Assembly: GCA_020720455.1 (NCBI GenBank)
Contig: DYOQ01000031.1
Coordinates: forward strand, 1-34,284
DNA: 34,284 bases
Source: Bdellovibrio sp.
Lineage (GTDB): Bacteria; Bdellovibrionota; Bacteriovoracia; Bacteriovoracales; Bacteriovoracaceae
Direction: 5' to 3'
Part shown: positions 8,027 through 15,931 of the stretch, in pieces
How the letters are laid out: each line of letters starts with the position of its first letter
Position numbering within the stretch: position 1 is the stretch's first letter
Made by a program: the position numbers and the translations under genes
The notes under the pieces: model-generated
Seen by the model: the letters and a program-made list of their open reading frames with translations, nothing else
Database searches by the model: none
What the model was told of the DNA's origin: nothing

Positions 8027-9148
8027 TTAGCTATGAATATAGTTGACTAGTTCTAATGCCTTTAGAATCGTTAGATCCATGTCGTAGTAGGCATAGGTTC
8101 CAAGTCTTCCACCAAATATTACGTTTTCCTGTTCTTTTGCACGCTCTTCATACTTGGCCAAAATTTTTAAATTGTCCTCATCTCTTACAGGATAGTATGG
8201 AGAGTTCTGGTCTGATTCTGAGTATTCGTAAAACACTGTTGTTTTTTTATTTTGATAATTTCTTTCTGGGTGTAGATGGAGCGGTTCATGTACTCTTGTA
8301 TAGGTGACATCATTATCAGCATAATTAATAACGCTTGTTCCTTGAAAGTCGGAGTAGTTCATCACATGTTTTTCAAGACGAATAGATCTCCACTCGAGAT
8401 GTCCAAGTTTGAAATTGAAAAATCTATCAATTGGGCCAGTATAGATAGTTGGAAGCTTTTTTAAATTTTCATCTAAGTCAAAATAGTCACAGTTTGTTTT
8501 TACTTCAATATTTGGTGATGAGAGAAGTTTTTCAAATAGACTTGTAAATCCATGAAGAGGGATGCCTTGCCATCTCGCATGATTAAAATATGTTTCACTG
8601 TAGTTATATCTGATCGGCAATCTTCGAATGATACTTGCAGGAAGTTCTGTTGGGCCCTTTCCCCACTGTTTACTAGTATAGTTTTTTATGAAGGCTTCAT
8701 ATAACGGTCTACCAATAAGTGAGATCGCTTGTTCTTCAAGATTTTTTGGATTTATGTAGTTTTCTTTGGATAACTCTTTTTTTAAAAAATTTTCAACTTC
8801 GTAAGGTTTAAGATTGATGTTATAAAAGGAGTTAATGGTCTCTAGATTTATTGGTAGTTGATAGATTTTGTTTTTGTGAAGAGTTAGAACTTGGTGGTGA
8901 TAGTCATTAAATTGAGTGAATTTTTGAATATAGTTCCAAACCGTTTCATTCGAGGTATGGAAAATATGTGTCCCATACTTGTGGTACTCTATTCCAGTCT
9001 CAGCATCAAGTTCACTAAAACAGTTGCCACCAATGTGGTATCTCTTTTCTACGACAAGAACTTGCTTCCCTTGTGATGCAAGATTTTGCGCTACAACGGA
9101 GCCAAAAAGGCCAGAGCCTACAACTAGATAATCAGGTTTTATTCTCAT
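8027..9148 (-). CDS. glf: UDP-galactopyranose mutase
   Basis: 373 residues, full length for the bacterial family. A flavoenzyme that interconverts UDP-galactopyranose and UDP-galactofuranose, supplying Galf for surface polysaccharide. Seen: the N-terminal FAD-binding Rossmann motif DYLVVGSGLFGSVVA, VVEKRYHIGGNC, the GTHIFHT segment, the Y-T-S-KQWG region, and the C-terminal GRLGTYAYYDMD motif typical of Glf. The ATG at 9148 agrees with the family start; no strong ribosome-binding sequence is visible. No galactofuranosyltransferase or O-antigen genes lie beside it in this window, so the glycan it serves must be built elsewhere. Confidence 0.96.
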   Translation of the reverse strand: MRIKPDYLVVGSGLFGSVVAQNLASQGKQVLVVEKRYHIGGNCFSELDAETGIEYHKYGTHIFHTSNETVWNYIQKFTQFNDYHHQVLTLHKNKIYQLPINLETINSFYNINLKPYEVENFLKKELSKENYINPKNLEEQAISLIGRPLYEAFIKNYTSKQWGKGPTELPASIIRRLPIRYNYSETYFNHARWQGIPLHGFTSLFEKLLSSPNIEVKTNCDYFDLDENLKKLPTIYTGPIDRFFNFKLGHLEWRSIRLEKHVMNYSDFQGTSVINYADNDVTYTRVHEPLHLHPERNYQNKKTTVFYEYSESDQNSPYYPVRDEDNLKILAKYEERAKEQENVIFGGRLGTYAYYDMDLTILKALELVNYIHS

Positions 9149-9211
9149 AGATTTAGAGTATCATACTAAATTTAGAGTTGTTTAAAAACTTTTTATATTA
9201 TATTTATGCTA

Positions 9212-9217
9212 TATAAT
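9212..9217 (+). promoter_or_regulatory. Candidate -10 element for the membrane protein gene
   Basis: A TATAAT in the 110-nt divergent gap between glf (-) and the membrane protein (+), followed directly by the ATTTA pentamer tract. A good -35 is not evident. The surroundings are almost pure A/T, so chance matches are likely. Confidence 0.3.
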
Positions 9218-9220
9218 ATA

Positions 9221-9245
9221 ATTTAATTTAATTTAATTTAATTTT
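9221..9245. repeat. ATTTA pentanucleotide tandem repeat in a 5' leader
   Basis: Four exact ATTTA units followed by a fifth with one change (ATTTT), and preceded by ATATA, which also differs at one base. The tract ends two bases before the AGGAG ribosome-binding site (9247-9251) of the next gene and lies just after a possible -10. Copy-number change by strand slippage would alter the length of the leader or the promoter spacing by 5 bp steps. Confidence 0.85.
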
Positions 9246-9258
9246 TAGGAGTGGAGTT

Positions 9259-10470
9259 ATGTCAGATTTGGCAAAGAGTGTTAGTGAGAAGAGTTATAAT
9301 CCAAACTATTTTTTAAGTTCACTAGGAAATGGTGGATTAGCAATATCTTTTTATATGTATCTTCACTTTTTGGTGCCTCATGTGAAAGAGTTTGGCGGAT
9401 ACGACAAAGTTCCTTTAATTAGCTTTGAAGCGCTAATGAGGGATTTTAAGGGGGATGATATTTTTAGAAAATTCTTGTTGGTGGTAATGATCGGAATGTT
9501 CCTATATTTATCTGCAAGACATTTTAAATATCTTTTTTTCAATTTAAAGCAGTATGAGAATTTTAAAAAAGGTGAGTCTTTTAAAAATTTGCTCGGTAAA
9601 AATGGAGAAATATCCTTAATGGCAATTCCACTAACTTTTGCAATGACTATTAACATCTTTTTTGTTGCAGGAAGCTTGTTTGTCCCTGGTCTTTGGAGCT
9701 TTGTAGAGTATCTTTTTCCAGGCGCAATAATGGGATTTGGCCTTGCCGGTTTCTTTGCGTTAAAAATGTTTTTCAGCTATTTCCAAAACATGTTGGCCAC
9801 AGGAAAATTTGATTGTTCAAAGAATAATAATTTATCCCAGATGATCGCGATCTTTACATTTACAATGGTGGCCGTTGGCCTATCTGCGGCAGCAGCGATG
9901 AGTAATATCAAGGCGACTGCAACGATAGGGATGATCGGTTCAATTTTTTTCTTAACCATCTCGGTAGTTATGGGTTTTGTTCAATTCGTAATTGGTATGA
10001 GATCTATGCTCACTAATGGAATTGATGAAGAATCAAGTGTTAGTCTTTGGGTAGTGGTTCCTATTGTTACGCTATTTGGAATCGCTGTTTTGCGTCTTGT
10101 TCACGGGATTGAATACTATTACGAAACTCATTATTCACACGGTTTTTATTTTGGTATTACGTGGATACTTGTCTCGATTCAAATTTTCTTTCTAATACTA
10201 GGATATGGTGTTTTAAAAAAGATTAACTATTTTAAAAATTATATATTTGGCGATAAGGCGAGTGCTAGTAGTTACGCTCTGATTTGTCCAGGTGTTGCAA
10301 TGTTTGTTTTTGGACTGTTTTTTATCCAGCATGGATTGGTAGAATCTACAGTATTAACGAAGTTTTCACCGCTATATTTTTTAGTGCTGACACCATTCGT
10401 AGCAGTCCAGTTGGTGACGTTCTATATATTTTTAAAACTAGATAAGAAGCACTATTGGAATAAATTGTAA
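9259..10470 (+). CDS. Ten-helix integral membrane protein, possibly TehA/SLAC1-like or TsoY-like
   Basis: 403 residues with about ten hydrophobic segments (near 22-40, 70-88, 114-136, 142-166, 193-213, 220-245, 264-283, 295-318, 337-358, 370-393). The ATG is preceded by AGGAG at a 7-nt distance. The opening YFLSSLGNGGLAISFYMYL and the later LTFAMTINIFFVAG recall the TehA/SLAC1-type anion channel fold and the family named TsoY in some databases; I recognise this only by resemblance and cannot confirm it. There is no cysteine-pair motif and no in-frame TGA, so nothing suggests a selenoprotein form. It stands alone: divergent from glf and convergent with hipA. Substrate unknown. Confidence 0.75.
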   Translation: MSDLAKSVSEKSYNPNYFLSSLGNGGLAISFYMYLHFLVPHVKEFGGYDKVPLISFEALMRDFKGDDIFRKFLLVVMIGMFLYLSARHFKYLFFNLKQYENFKKGESFKNLLGKNGEISLMAIPLTFAMTINIFFVAGSLFVPGLWSFVEYLFPGAIMGFGLAGFFALKMFFSYFQNMLATGKFDCSKNNNLSQMIAIFTFTMVAVGLSAAAAMSNIKATATIGMIGSIFFLTISVVMGFVQFVIGMRSMLTNGIDEESSVSLWVVVPIVTLFGIAVLRLVHGIEYYYETHYSHGFYFGITWILVSIQIFFLILGYGVLKKINYFKNYIFGDKASASSYALICPGVAMFVFGLFFIQHGLVESTVLTKFSPLYFLVLTPFVAVQLVTFYIFLKLDKKHYWNKL

Positions 10471-10506
10471 GGGCCCATATTTCTAAAGCAGTGGAACATC
10501 ATTTAT

Positions 10507-11778
10507 TCATCCTATGACTCGAAAAGCTTTCGCCATCGAGTCTTGCATCCTTCTGGATATTCCCAATTTATTGGCAAACGCTCTCCATTTTAAGGCCGAC
10601 TTTTTAACTTTCTCGATGATTTTCTTTGCTCTTAATTCATCTATTCTAAAATATTCTATAACAGACAAGGCAAGCTCTAAACTTTGAGAATTATCATGCT
10701 CTGAAATATTTAACCTCAGTCCGTTTCCATCTGCATTTGGATTTATGTCGTAAGCAGGAGAAAGCCTCCAACCGGTCTCTTCTAAAATAAAACCATGATT
10801 TCTTAAATGATCATCCACGTTTGAAATGCAAATATTAAGAACAATTCTTCTCCAGAGTTCTTCTAAATCTTCATCTACTTTTGAACCACTACGAATTATG
10901 AACTCTGCTAAGTCAAGATAGCTAACACCTAAAGTATGGCCACTTCCATCTGTTTTTCCTAAACAAGTCATTGCTGAAGCAAAATGGAGTCGACCGTGTT
11001 TTCCTCTGTCAAATCTTTCTGTTAAAAATGTGTAATTGTCATTATTAAACTTCTGGGCCTTGCATGCGGACATATTTATGCCGGCCCCCAGAGCTATTTG
11101 GTAAGCGACCATTTCCCACCCACCAATATTGGTGTCATCATACTTGCTGGGAAATTTTGCAATCCATAAATTTCCCTCTTCATCAACAATGCTTGCTTTG
11201 GGCCTGGCCCCCCCCAAAGAAGAACCTGGAGAAATAAGCATGTTAAGCCATTTTATGTACTCTTTTGAAGTCTCATCTTTAGCTTCTTCAATCTTTAGAC
11301 TGGCCTGTTCTAACTCCCTTAATCTTGCCCACGGAGGCGTTGCAAATTCTGTTTTATTATTTAAGAAATCACCATCTAAATCTAATTTGAATCTTAGTGC
11401 CCCCATTCGGTTGCCATCGTAGACACCTAAAAGATAGTTACTCTCGTGTAGTTTTCTAGGAATTCGGCCCTCATTTCTTGCAAGTACGGCCTCTCGCTTT
11501 TGCATTAAAATCCTTCCCCAACGATCAGGACAAGAATCAGTAAAAATACCAAAGTTTGATTTTCCTTCTTCTAAATACTGATCTCCTGAAAAAAGCTGCA
11601 GGTCAGGATCTAGCTTTTGAGCAAATCCATTTGAAATCCATTTTTTATCATAAGAAAAAGAGAATATTTCTTCCCCCCTCACAACATCAGCAGAAAGAAC
11701 TCCCATTAGCGTCGGGCCATCTATCCCTATCCAATCAGCGTATACGTAAATGTGTTTTCGTTCTTTTTTTGGGGCCAT
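10507..11778 (-). CDS. hipA: HipA-family serine/threonine kinase toxin
   Basis: 423 residues, close to E. coli HipA (440). HipA kinases phosphorylate a protein target (GltX in E. coli) and bring on growth arrest and persistence; the HipB antitoxin neutralises them. Seen: the N-terminal subdomain (LMGVLSADVV, YLEEGKSNFG, SCPDRWGRIL); the Gly/Ser loop SPGSSLGGARPKA (183-195), with Ser183, Ser186 and Ser187 as possible autophosphorylation sites; the ATP-binding Lys208 in LWIAKF; the catalytic NVDDHLRN with Asp322 and Asn327; and the metal-binding Asp344 in SPAYDINP. All key residues are present, so it looks active. It starts two bases after the hipB stop, the usual antitoxin-first order. Its target here cannot be told from sequence. 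Confidence 0.93.
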   Translation of the reverse strand: MAPKKERKHIYVYADWIGIDGPTLMGVLSADVVRGEEIFSFSYDKKWISNGFAQKLDPDLQLFSGDQYLEEGKSNFGIFTDSCPDRWGRILMQKREAVLARNEGRIPRKLHESNYLLGVYDGNRMGALRFKLDLDGDFLNNKTEFATPPWARLRELEQASLKIEEAKDETSKEYIKWLNMLISPGSSLGGARPKASIVDEEGNLWIAKFPSKYDDTNIGGWEMVAYQIALGAGINMSACKAQKFNNDNYTFLTERFDRGKHGRLHFASAMTCLGKTDGSGHTLGVSYLDLAEFIIRSGSKVDEDLEELWRRIVLNICISNVDDHLRNHGFILEETGWRLSPAYDINPNADGNGLRLNISEHDNSQSLELALSVIEYFRIDELRAKKIIEKVKKSALKWRAFANKLGISRRMQDSMAKAFRVIG

Positions 11779-11780
11779 TT

Positions 11781-12101
11781 TTATTCTCTAGTTCTTTTGG
11801 GAGCTCTCTGTTTTGTAAAAAGACCTGCATCTTGAATTTTTCTTCCTAGAACATCATCTTTAGCAACATCTAGAAAATCCTTATCGAGTCTCATCACAAA
11901 CAATACTTGAAAATAACTTCCCATTGAAACACCATCATCACCCTTTTCTATTTTCACTAGAGTAGAGCGACTTATACCAGCACGTTCAGCAATTTGATCC
12001 ATGGAGAGCTTTCTTCTTAAGCGGGCGAGCTTAATATTTTCCCCAAATATCTCTAGTGTTTTCTTGGCCTGTGGTAATATAGGATTCTTTTTAGTTTTCA
12101 T
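11781..12101 (-). CDS. hipB: HipB-like helix-turn-helix antitoxin and autorepressor
   Basis: 106 residues from the ATG at 12101. An upstream ATG at 12131 would add SIWFIIINI, which merely translates the operator DNA, so I prefer the shorter form. An XRE-type helix-turn-helix spans about residues 20-65 (GENIKLARLRRKLSMDQIAERA, then the recognition segment GISRSTLVKIEKG). The C-terminal tail is basic (KRTRE). It should bind DNA as a dimer at the two palindromes just upstream and neutralise HipA. No Shine-Dalgarno sequence precedes this ATG, and the first operator ends 3 bp from it, so the transcript may be leaderless or nearly so. The next gene, hipA, begins two bases after the stop. Confidence 0.9.
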   Translation of the reverse strand: MKTKKNPILPQAKKTLEIFGENIKLARLRRKLSMDQIAERAGISRSTLVKIEKGDDGVSMGSYFQVLFVMRLDKDFLDVAKDDVLGRKIQDAGLFTKQRAPKRTRE

Positions 12102-12104
12102 TAT

Positions 12105-12120
12105 GTTTATAATTATAAAC
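12105..12120. promoter_or_regulatory. hipBA operator 1 (perfect palindrome)
   Basis: GTTTATAATTATAAAC is a perfect 16-bp palindrome ending 3 bp before the hipB ATG. It contains TATAAT, which could be the -10 of a near-leaderless promoter. Its centre is 31 bp (three turns) from operator 2, so two HipB dimers would sit on the same face of the DNA. Confidence 0.82.
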
Positions 12121-12135
12121 CATATCGACATTTTT

Positions 12136-12151
12136 GTATATAATTATAAAC
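12136..12151. promoter_or_regulatory. hipBA operator 2 (one mismatch)
   Basis: GTATATAATTATAAAC is identical to operator 1 except at its third base. Read on the minus strand it also contains TATAAT, giving a second possible -10 with a leader of about 35 nt. The paired arrangement upstream of an XRE antitoxin fits the autorepression known for hipBA. Confidence 0.8.
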
Positions 12152-12204
12152 ATTATTTTTAAATCTCATTTAAGTGATTTGTGTGCCGAAAAATTTAGGT
12201 GTTA

Positions 12205-13914
12205 CTAAATGATTACGCTGTGCAAATCTAGAATTTCGTTTGCGCTATTTAAAATATAGTTAAGCTCGTTCTCTATTCTTCCCTTTGCTTTTGCAATGTA
12301 GGCCTTTGCCACAGCTTTTTTTCGTTCACTTTTTATCGCATCTTTGCATAGAAGATAGCAGTTCATTGTATCACTAGACATTCTGACAAGTCTGGCAGAG
12401 TGGTACTCCGTAAAAAGCTTATCGTTTTTCTCTTTAACGTGGCCAATTGCCACTTCAATGTTAGTTCTAAATCTCTTTACCTGTTCAAATAGATCGGCAA
12501 CAGTGGTAAAGTCGATATCATTTTCATAATCGCTAAACGCTTCTAAAATAAGTCCAGAGGTTACTCCTCCGATTGCTGCAATTACTTGGAGCTGAGTTGT
12601 ACCCTCATAGATATTAGTGATTCTAGCGTCTCGATAGTGTCTTTCAACGTTAAATTCAGTTGTAAAGCCAACTCCACCATGAATTTGAATTGCATCGTAA
12701 CAAACTTTATTTGTCATTTCTGTTGCATAAGATTTTAGAAGTGGAGTGTAAAAACCTGCAAGTTTGGTGTATTTTTTTAGATCGTTTGAAAGATCATTTG
12801 TTAACTCAGGGTATTTTTCGATTCTCTCTTCGATCCCTTCTTTTATATCTACCATTCGAGAAGTTTCGTAGAGCATAGCACGAGCTGCTTCGATACTTGT
12901 CTTCATATCGACAAGCATTTCACTAATAGCAGTAAACTCCATAATTGGTTTTTTAAACTGGCTTCTCTCTTTTGCGTATTTTTTTGCTTCCCTGTACGCT
13001 GCTTCTGCTATTCCTATTGCTTGAGCACTAACTCCAAGTCTGGCCCCATTCATTAGGCTCATTGTATATTTAATAAGTCCCAGTTTTCTCTTTCCAAGAA
13101 GTTCGGCAGGAGCATCGTTAAATTGAAGCTCGCATGTTGGTGATCCGTGAATTCCAAGTTTATGTTCAATTCTTCTAATCTTCATGTGTTCGTCTCGCTC
13201 GTAAACAAATAGCGAGATACCTCTTCCGTCCTTGGTTCCTTCTTCACTTCTTGCCATAACTAGAGAGACTTGAGCAAGACCGTTAGTGATAAATCTTTTG
13301 ACTCCGTTAAGTTTCCATTTTCCGTTTTCAATTTCAGTAGCTTTTAACATGACGGCCTGCAAGTCACTTCCAGCATCTGGTTCAGTAAGTGCCATTGACC
13401 CCATTACTTCACCCGAACAAAACTTTGGAAGAATCCGCTCTTTTTGTTCCTTTGAACCAAATTTAAAAATGGTATCTGCGATCTCTTGTAGTCCAAAAAG
13501 ATTCATCATCGAAGCATCGGCACGAGAGACCATTTCAATTGCTGCTGAATAGATAGTTTTTGGGAAATTAATCCCGCCGTACTCTCTTGGAATTGTAAAT
13601 CCAGTTAGATCGGCCTCCTTCAATCGTTGAAGTGCTTCAGCAGTTCCTTTGGCAAAATAGACCTCACCATCTTTAAAGGTTGCGCCCTCTCTATCTACAT
13701 CCGCTGCTCTTGGTGCAATAAAATTACCAGTGATATCACCAACTACTTCTAAAACTTTTTTATAGTTTTCAATAGCGTCTTCTTTGTTTTTGGGAGCATA
13801 AGGATAAGCATCTTTCTCCTTGAATCCATCCTCTTTTAGTTCGATGATTCTATCAAGATCGATATGGTTCATGTGGAATAAAATATCTTCGTTATCATTG
13901 TAAAAATTTGCCAT
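12205..13914 (-). CDS. Acyl-CoA dehydrogenase
   Basis: 569 residues, longer than the 380-residue core family. It oxidises an acyl-CoA to the trans-2-enoyl-CoA with FAD and hands electrons to ETF, whose genes lie directly upstream. Seen: an N-terminal extension; the middle-domain motif MALTEPDAGSD; the FAD/substrate strand KWKLNGVKRFITNG; the C-terminal helical domain with RSQFKKPI; QIHGGVGFTTEFNVERHYRDARI; and the catalytic glutamate in IYEGTTQLQ. About 120 further residues follow, as in the long very-long-chain-like or aromatic-type members. The start has GGAG before it. The substrate chain length cannot be told from this sequence. Confidence 0.93.
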   Translation of the reverse strand: MANFYNDNEDILFHMNHIDLDRIIELKEDGFKEKDAYPYAPKNKEDAIENYKKVLEVVGDITGNFIAPRAADVDREGATFKDGEVYFAKGTAEALQRLKEADLTGFTIPREYGGINFPKTIYSAAIEMVSRADASMMNLFGLQEIADTIFKFGSKEQKERILPKFCSGEVMGSMALTEPDAGSDLQAVMLKATEIENGKWKLNGVKRFITNGLAQVSLVMARSEEGTKDGRGISLFVYERDEHMKIRRIEHKLGIHGSPTCELQFNDAPAELLGKRKLGLIKYTMSLMNGARLGVSAQAIGIAEAAYREAKKYAKERSQFKKPIMEFTAISEMLVDMKTSIEAARAMLYETSRMVDIKEGIEERIEKYPELTNDLSNDLKKYTKLAGFYTPLLKSYATEMTNKVCYDAIQIHGGVGFTTEFNVERHYRDARITNIYEGTTQLQVIAAIGGVTSGLILEAFSDYENDIDFTTVADLFEQVKRFRTNIEVAIGHVKEKNDKLFTEYHSARLVRMSSDTMNCYLLCKDAIKSERKKAVAKAYIAKAKGRIENELNYILNSANEILDLHSVII

Positions 13915-13935
13915 ATGTTTCTCCGTTCTTCTTAA

Positions 13936-14946
13936 TTAAGCTTTTGCCTTGAATGCTTTAATCATTTTTGGGATGACATCATTTACATCACCAACAATAC
14001 CGTAATGAGCAATACTAAATATCGGTGCCTCTGGATCTTTATTAATTGCAATGATTCTTTTTGATTCGGCCATGCCAGCTCGATGTTGAATCTGTCCAGA
14101 TATTCCACATGCGATGTATAGATTTGGTCTGACCGTAACACCTGTTTGTCCAACTTGATGGTCTTTAATTAAGACGCCAGAATCGACTACTGGACGGCTT
14201 GAACCAACTTCGCCACCAAGCGTTTTTGCTAGATCTTTAACTAGTGCTAGTGCGCTAGTGTCGCTAGCACCCATTCCTGCTGAAACAATAATTTGCGCTG
14301 CTTGCAGATTTACCGCTTTTGCTTCGTCAATAACTTCTAATATCTCAGTCATGAAGTCGCTATCTTTAAGCTTATGTGTAAATGGAACAATCTGCGCTTT
14401 TAGTTTTGTATTTGCTTCTTCTAATTTCATGACTCCTGGACGAACTGTGGCCATGCTCGGAAAACTTTCAGGAGAGACAATCGTTGCGATAATATTACCA
14501 CCAAATGCTGGCCTTATCTGAAGCAGAATATTTTTGAACTCTTTATCTTTAATCGTATGATCGCCAATTTTTAGCTCTGTACAATCAGCAGTTAGTCCAC
14601 ATTTTAGTTCTGATGCTACACGAGGAGCGACATCTCTTCCCATCGTAGTTGCTCCGAATAGAACTATCTGTGGTTTTTGTTCTCGAATGATATCTGCTAT
14701 AATTTTTGCGTAAGGGATGCTGGTGAAGTGTGAGAGTCTTTTATCTTCAGCATAGAAGATTTTTTTACATCCATAGTGTGCTGGAATACTCATCTCTTCT
14801 TTAATTCCGTTCCCAATTAAAATTGCCTCGACCTCTCCGCCTAATGTTGCGGCAAGCCTATTCGCTTCACAAATAAGTTCAATACTGACATTTGCAATTT
14901 TCTTTTTATGTTGCTCAAGAAATACCATGACGTTTTTGGTGCTCAT
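13936..14946 (-). CDS. etfA: Electron transfer flavoprotein, alpha subunit
   Basis: About 336 residues. I set the start at the ATG at 14946, preceded by GAGGAGAAG; the frame extending to 14979 overlaps the etfB end and has no such site. The N-terminal domain is the ETF alpha/beta fold. The C-terminal FAD domain is well marked: SSRPVVDSG, GQTGVTVRPNLYIACGISG, QHRAGM, IIAINKDPEAPIF, and the closing YGIVGDVNDVIP. It pairs with EtfB to carry electrons from acyl-CoA dehydrogenase to the quinone pool via ETF:quinone oxidoreductase, which is not in the window. It lies between etfB and the dehydrogenase gene in one operon. Confidence 0.95.
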   Translation of the reverse strand: MSTKNVMVFLEQHKKKIANVSIELICEANRLAATLGGEVEAILIGNGIKEEMSIPAHYGCKKIFYAEDKRLSHFTSIPYAKIIADIIREQKPQIVLFGATTMGRDVAPRVASELKCGLTADCTELKIGDHTIKDKEFKNILLQIRPAFGGNIIATIVSPESFPSMATVRPGVMKLEEANTKLKAQIVPFTHKLKDSDFMTEILEVIDEAKAVNLQAAQIIVSAGMGASDTSALALVKDLAKTLGGEVGSSRPVVDSGVLIKDHQVGQTGVTVRPNLYIACGISGQIQHRAGMAESKRIIAINKDPEAPIFSIAHYGIVGDVNDVIPKMIKAFKAKA

Positions 14947-14959
14947 TATCTTCTCCTCA

Positions 14960-15829
14960 TTAACCAATGATGTGCTCATCCATTAGTTCATTCATTAAAG
15001 CAGTGATCCCTTCAACAGAAGAACTGATCTCTTTCATATTTTGAGTGGTGAGCACTACATTTTGAACATTTTTTACTTTTGTTGGCGAACCGCTTAGTCC
15101 GCACTGTATTGGATCGGCGTTTATAAACTCAACATTCCACTCTTTAATGGCCGCAATCGTTCCTCCGTCTGTAACGGTTAAGTATGACTCGCTATAACCT
15201 CCGCTACTACTCTCGGTTTGGATATTTTTATAGGCCATAACTCTTTTAGCAGAAGGTGTTCTAGGTTCGTTTGCTTCGCTTGTTACGGTTATTAGTACAG
15301 GGAAGTTACTTTTGATTTTTTCATGGCCATACTCAGTACTTCTTTTAACTGTGATTGATTTTTTATTAACATCAAGAACCTGCTTAACGTTAGATAGTTG
15401 GTTAATTCCAAGTTTTTCTGCGAGCTGCGGCCCAACTTGAGCAGTATCGCCATCAATTGCTTGCCGCCCAGAAAAGATAACGTCGAATTTTCCGATCTTT
15501 TCAACGGCACATTTAAGAGCATACGAAGTTGCTAAGGTATCAGCTCCGGCAAATTTTCGGTCAGAGATTAAGACGCAATCATCGGCCCCACGATACAAAC
15601 ACTCTTTAAGAACATTGGCCGCATTAGGTGGGCCCATTGTAATCGCGGTTACTGTTCCACCAACTCGATTCTTTAATGAGATTGCCTCTTCTAATGCATT
15701 TAAATCTTCAGGATTAAAGATTGCAGGAAGGGCAGCTCTGTTAACTGTCCCATCTGGCTTCATGGCATCCCCTGTAACATTATGTGTGTCAGGGACCTGT
15801 TTAACTGTAACGATAATTTTTAGTGACAT
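14960..15829 (-). CDS. etfB: Electron transfer flavoprotein, beta subunit
   Basis: About 289 residues. The ATG at 15829 has GGAG at a 5-nt distance, better than the GTG at 15835, which overlaps that site. Seen: MSLKIIVTVKQVPDT at the start; FNPEDLNALEEAI, the nucleotide-binding ETF-beta signature region; the GRQAIDGDTAQVGPQLAE segment typical of EtfB; and RTPSAKRVMAYKN. It binds AMP and forms the dimer with EtfA. It is the first gene of the etfB-etfA-acyl-CoA dehydrogenase operon, with gaps of 13 and 21 nt. Confidence 0.95.
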   Translation of the reverse strand: MSLKIIVTVKQVPDTHNVTGDAMKPDGTVNRAALPAIFNPEDLNALEEAISLKNRVGGTVTAITMGPPNAANVLKECLYRGADDCVLISDRKFAGADTLATSYALKCAVEKIGKFDVIFSGRQAIDGDTAQVGPQLAEKLGINQLSNVKQVLDVNKKSITVKRSTEYGHEKIKSNFPVLITVTSEANEPRTPSAKRVMAYKNIQTESSSGGYSESYLTVTDGGTIAAIKEWNVEFINADPIQCGLSGSPTKVKNVQNVVLTTQNMKEISSSVEGITALMNELMDEHIIG

Positions 15830-15856
15830 ATTCACTCCAATTTTTTTTAAGAGGTA

Positions 15857-15886
15857 GTTTTACCCTTTCTAAAAACGGATAATCAA
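15857..15886 (-). promoter_or_regulatory. Weak candidate promoter for the etfBA operon
   Basis: On the minus strand, TTGATT and TAAAAC are separated by 18 bp and lie 28 nt before the etfB start. Each hexamer matches the sigma70 consensus at four of six positions, so this is suggestive only. Confidence 0.3.
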
Positions 15887-15931
15887 GTAGTTTTATGGTT
15901 AAAATGTCATGGCAGGTGCGTCAAGAGCGTA

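Noticed and set aside
11129-11849. Two 97-residue plus-strand frames inside hipBA
   Set aside because: Both are antisense shadows of hipA and hipB with no start signals or motifs.
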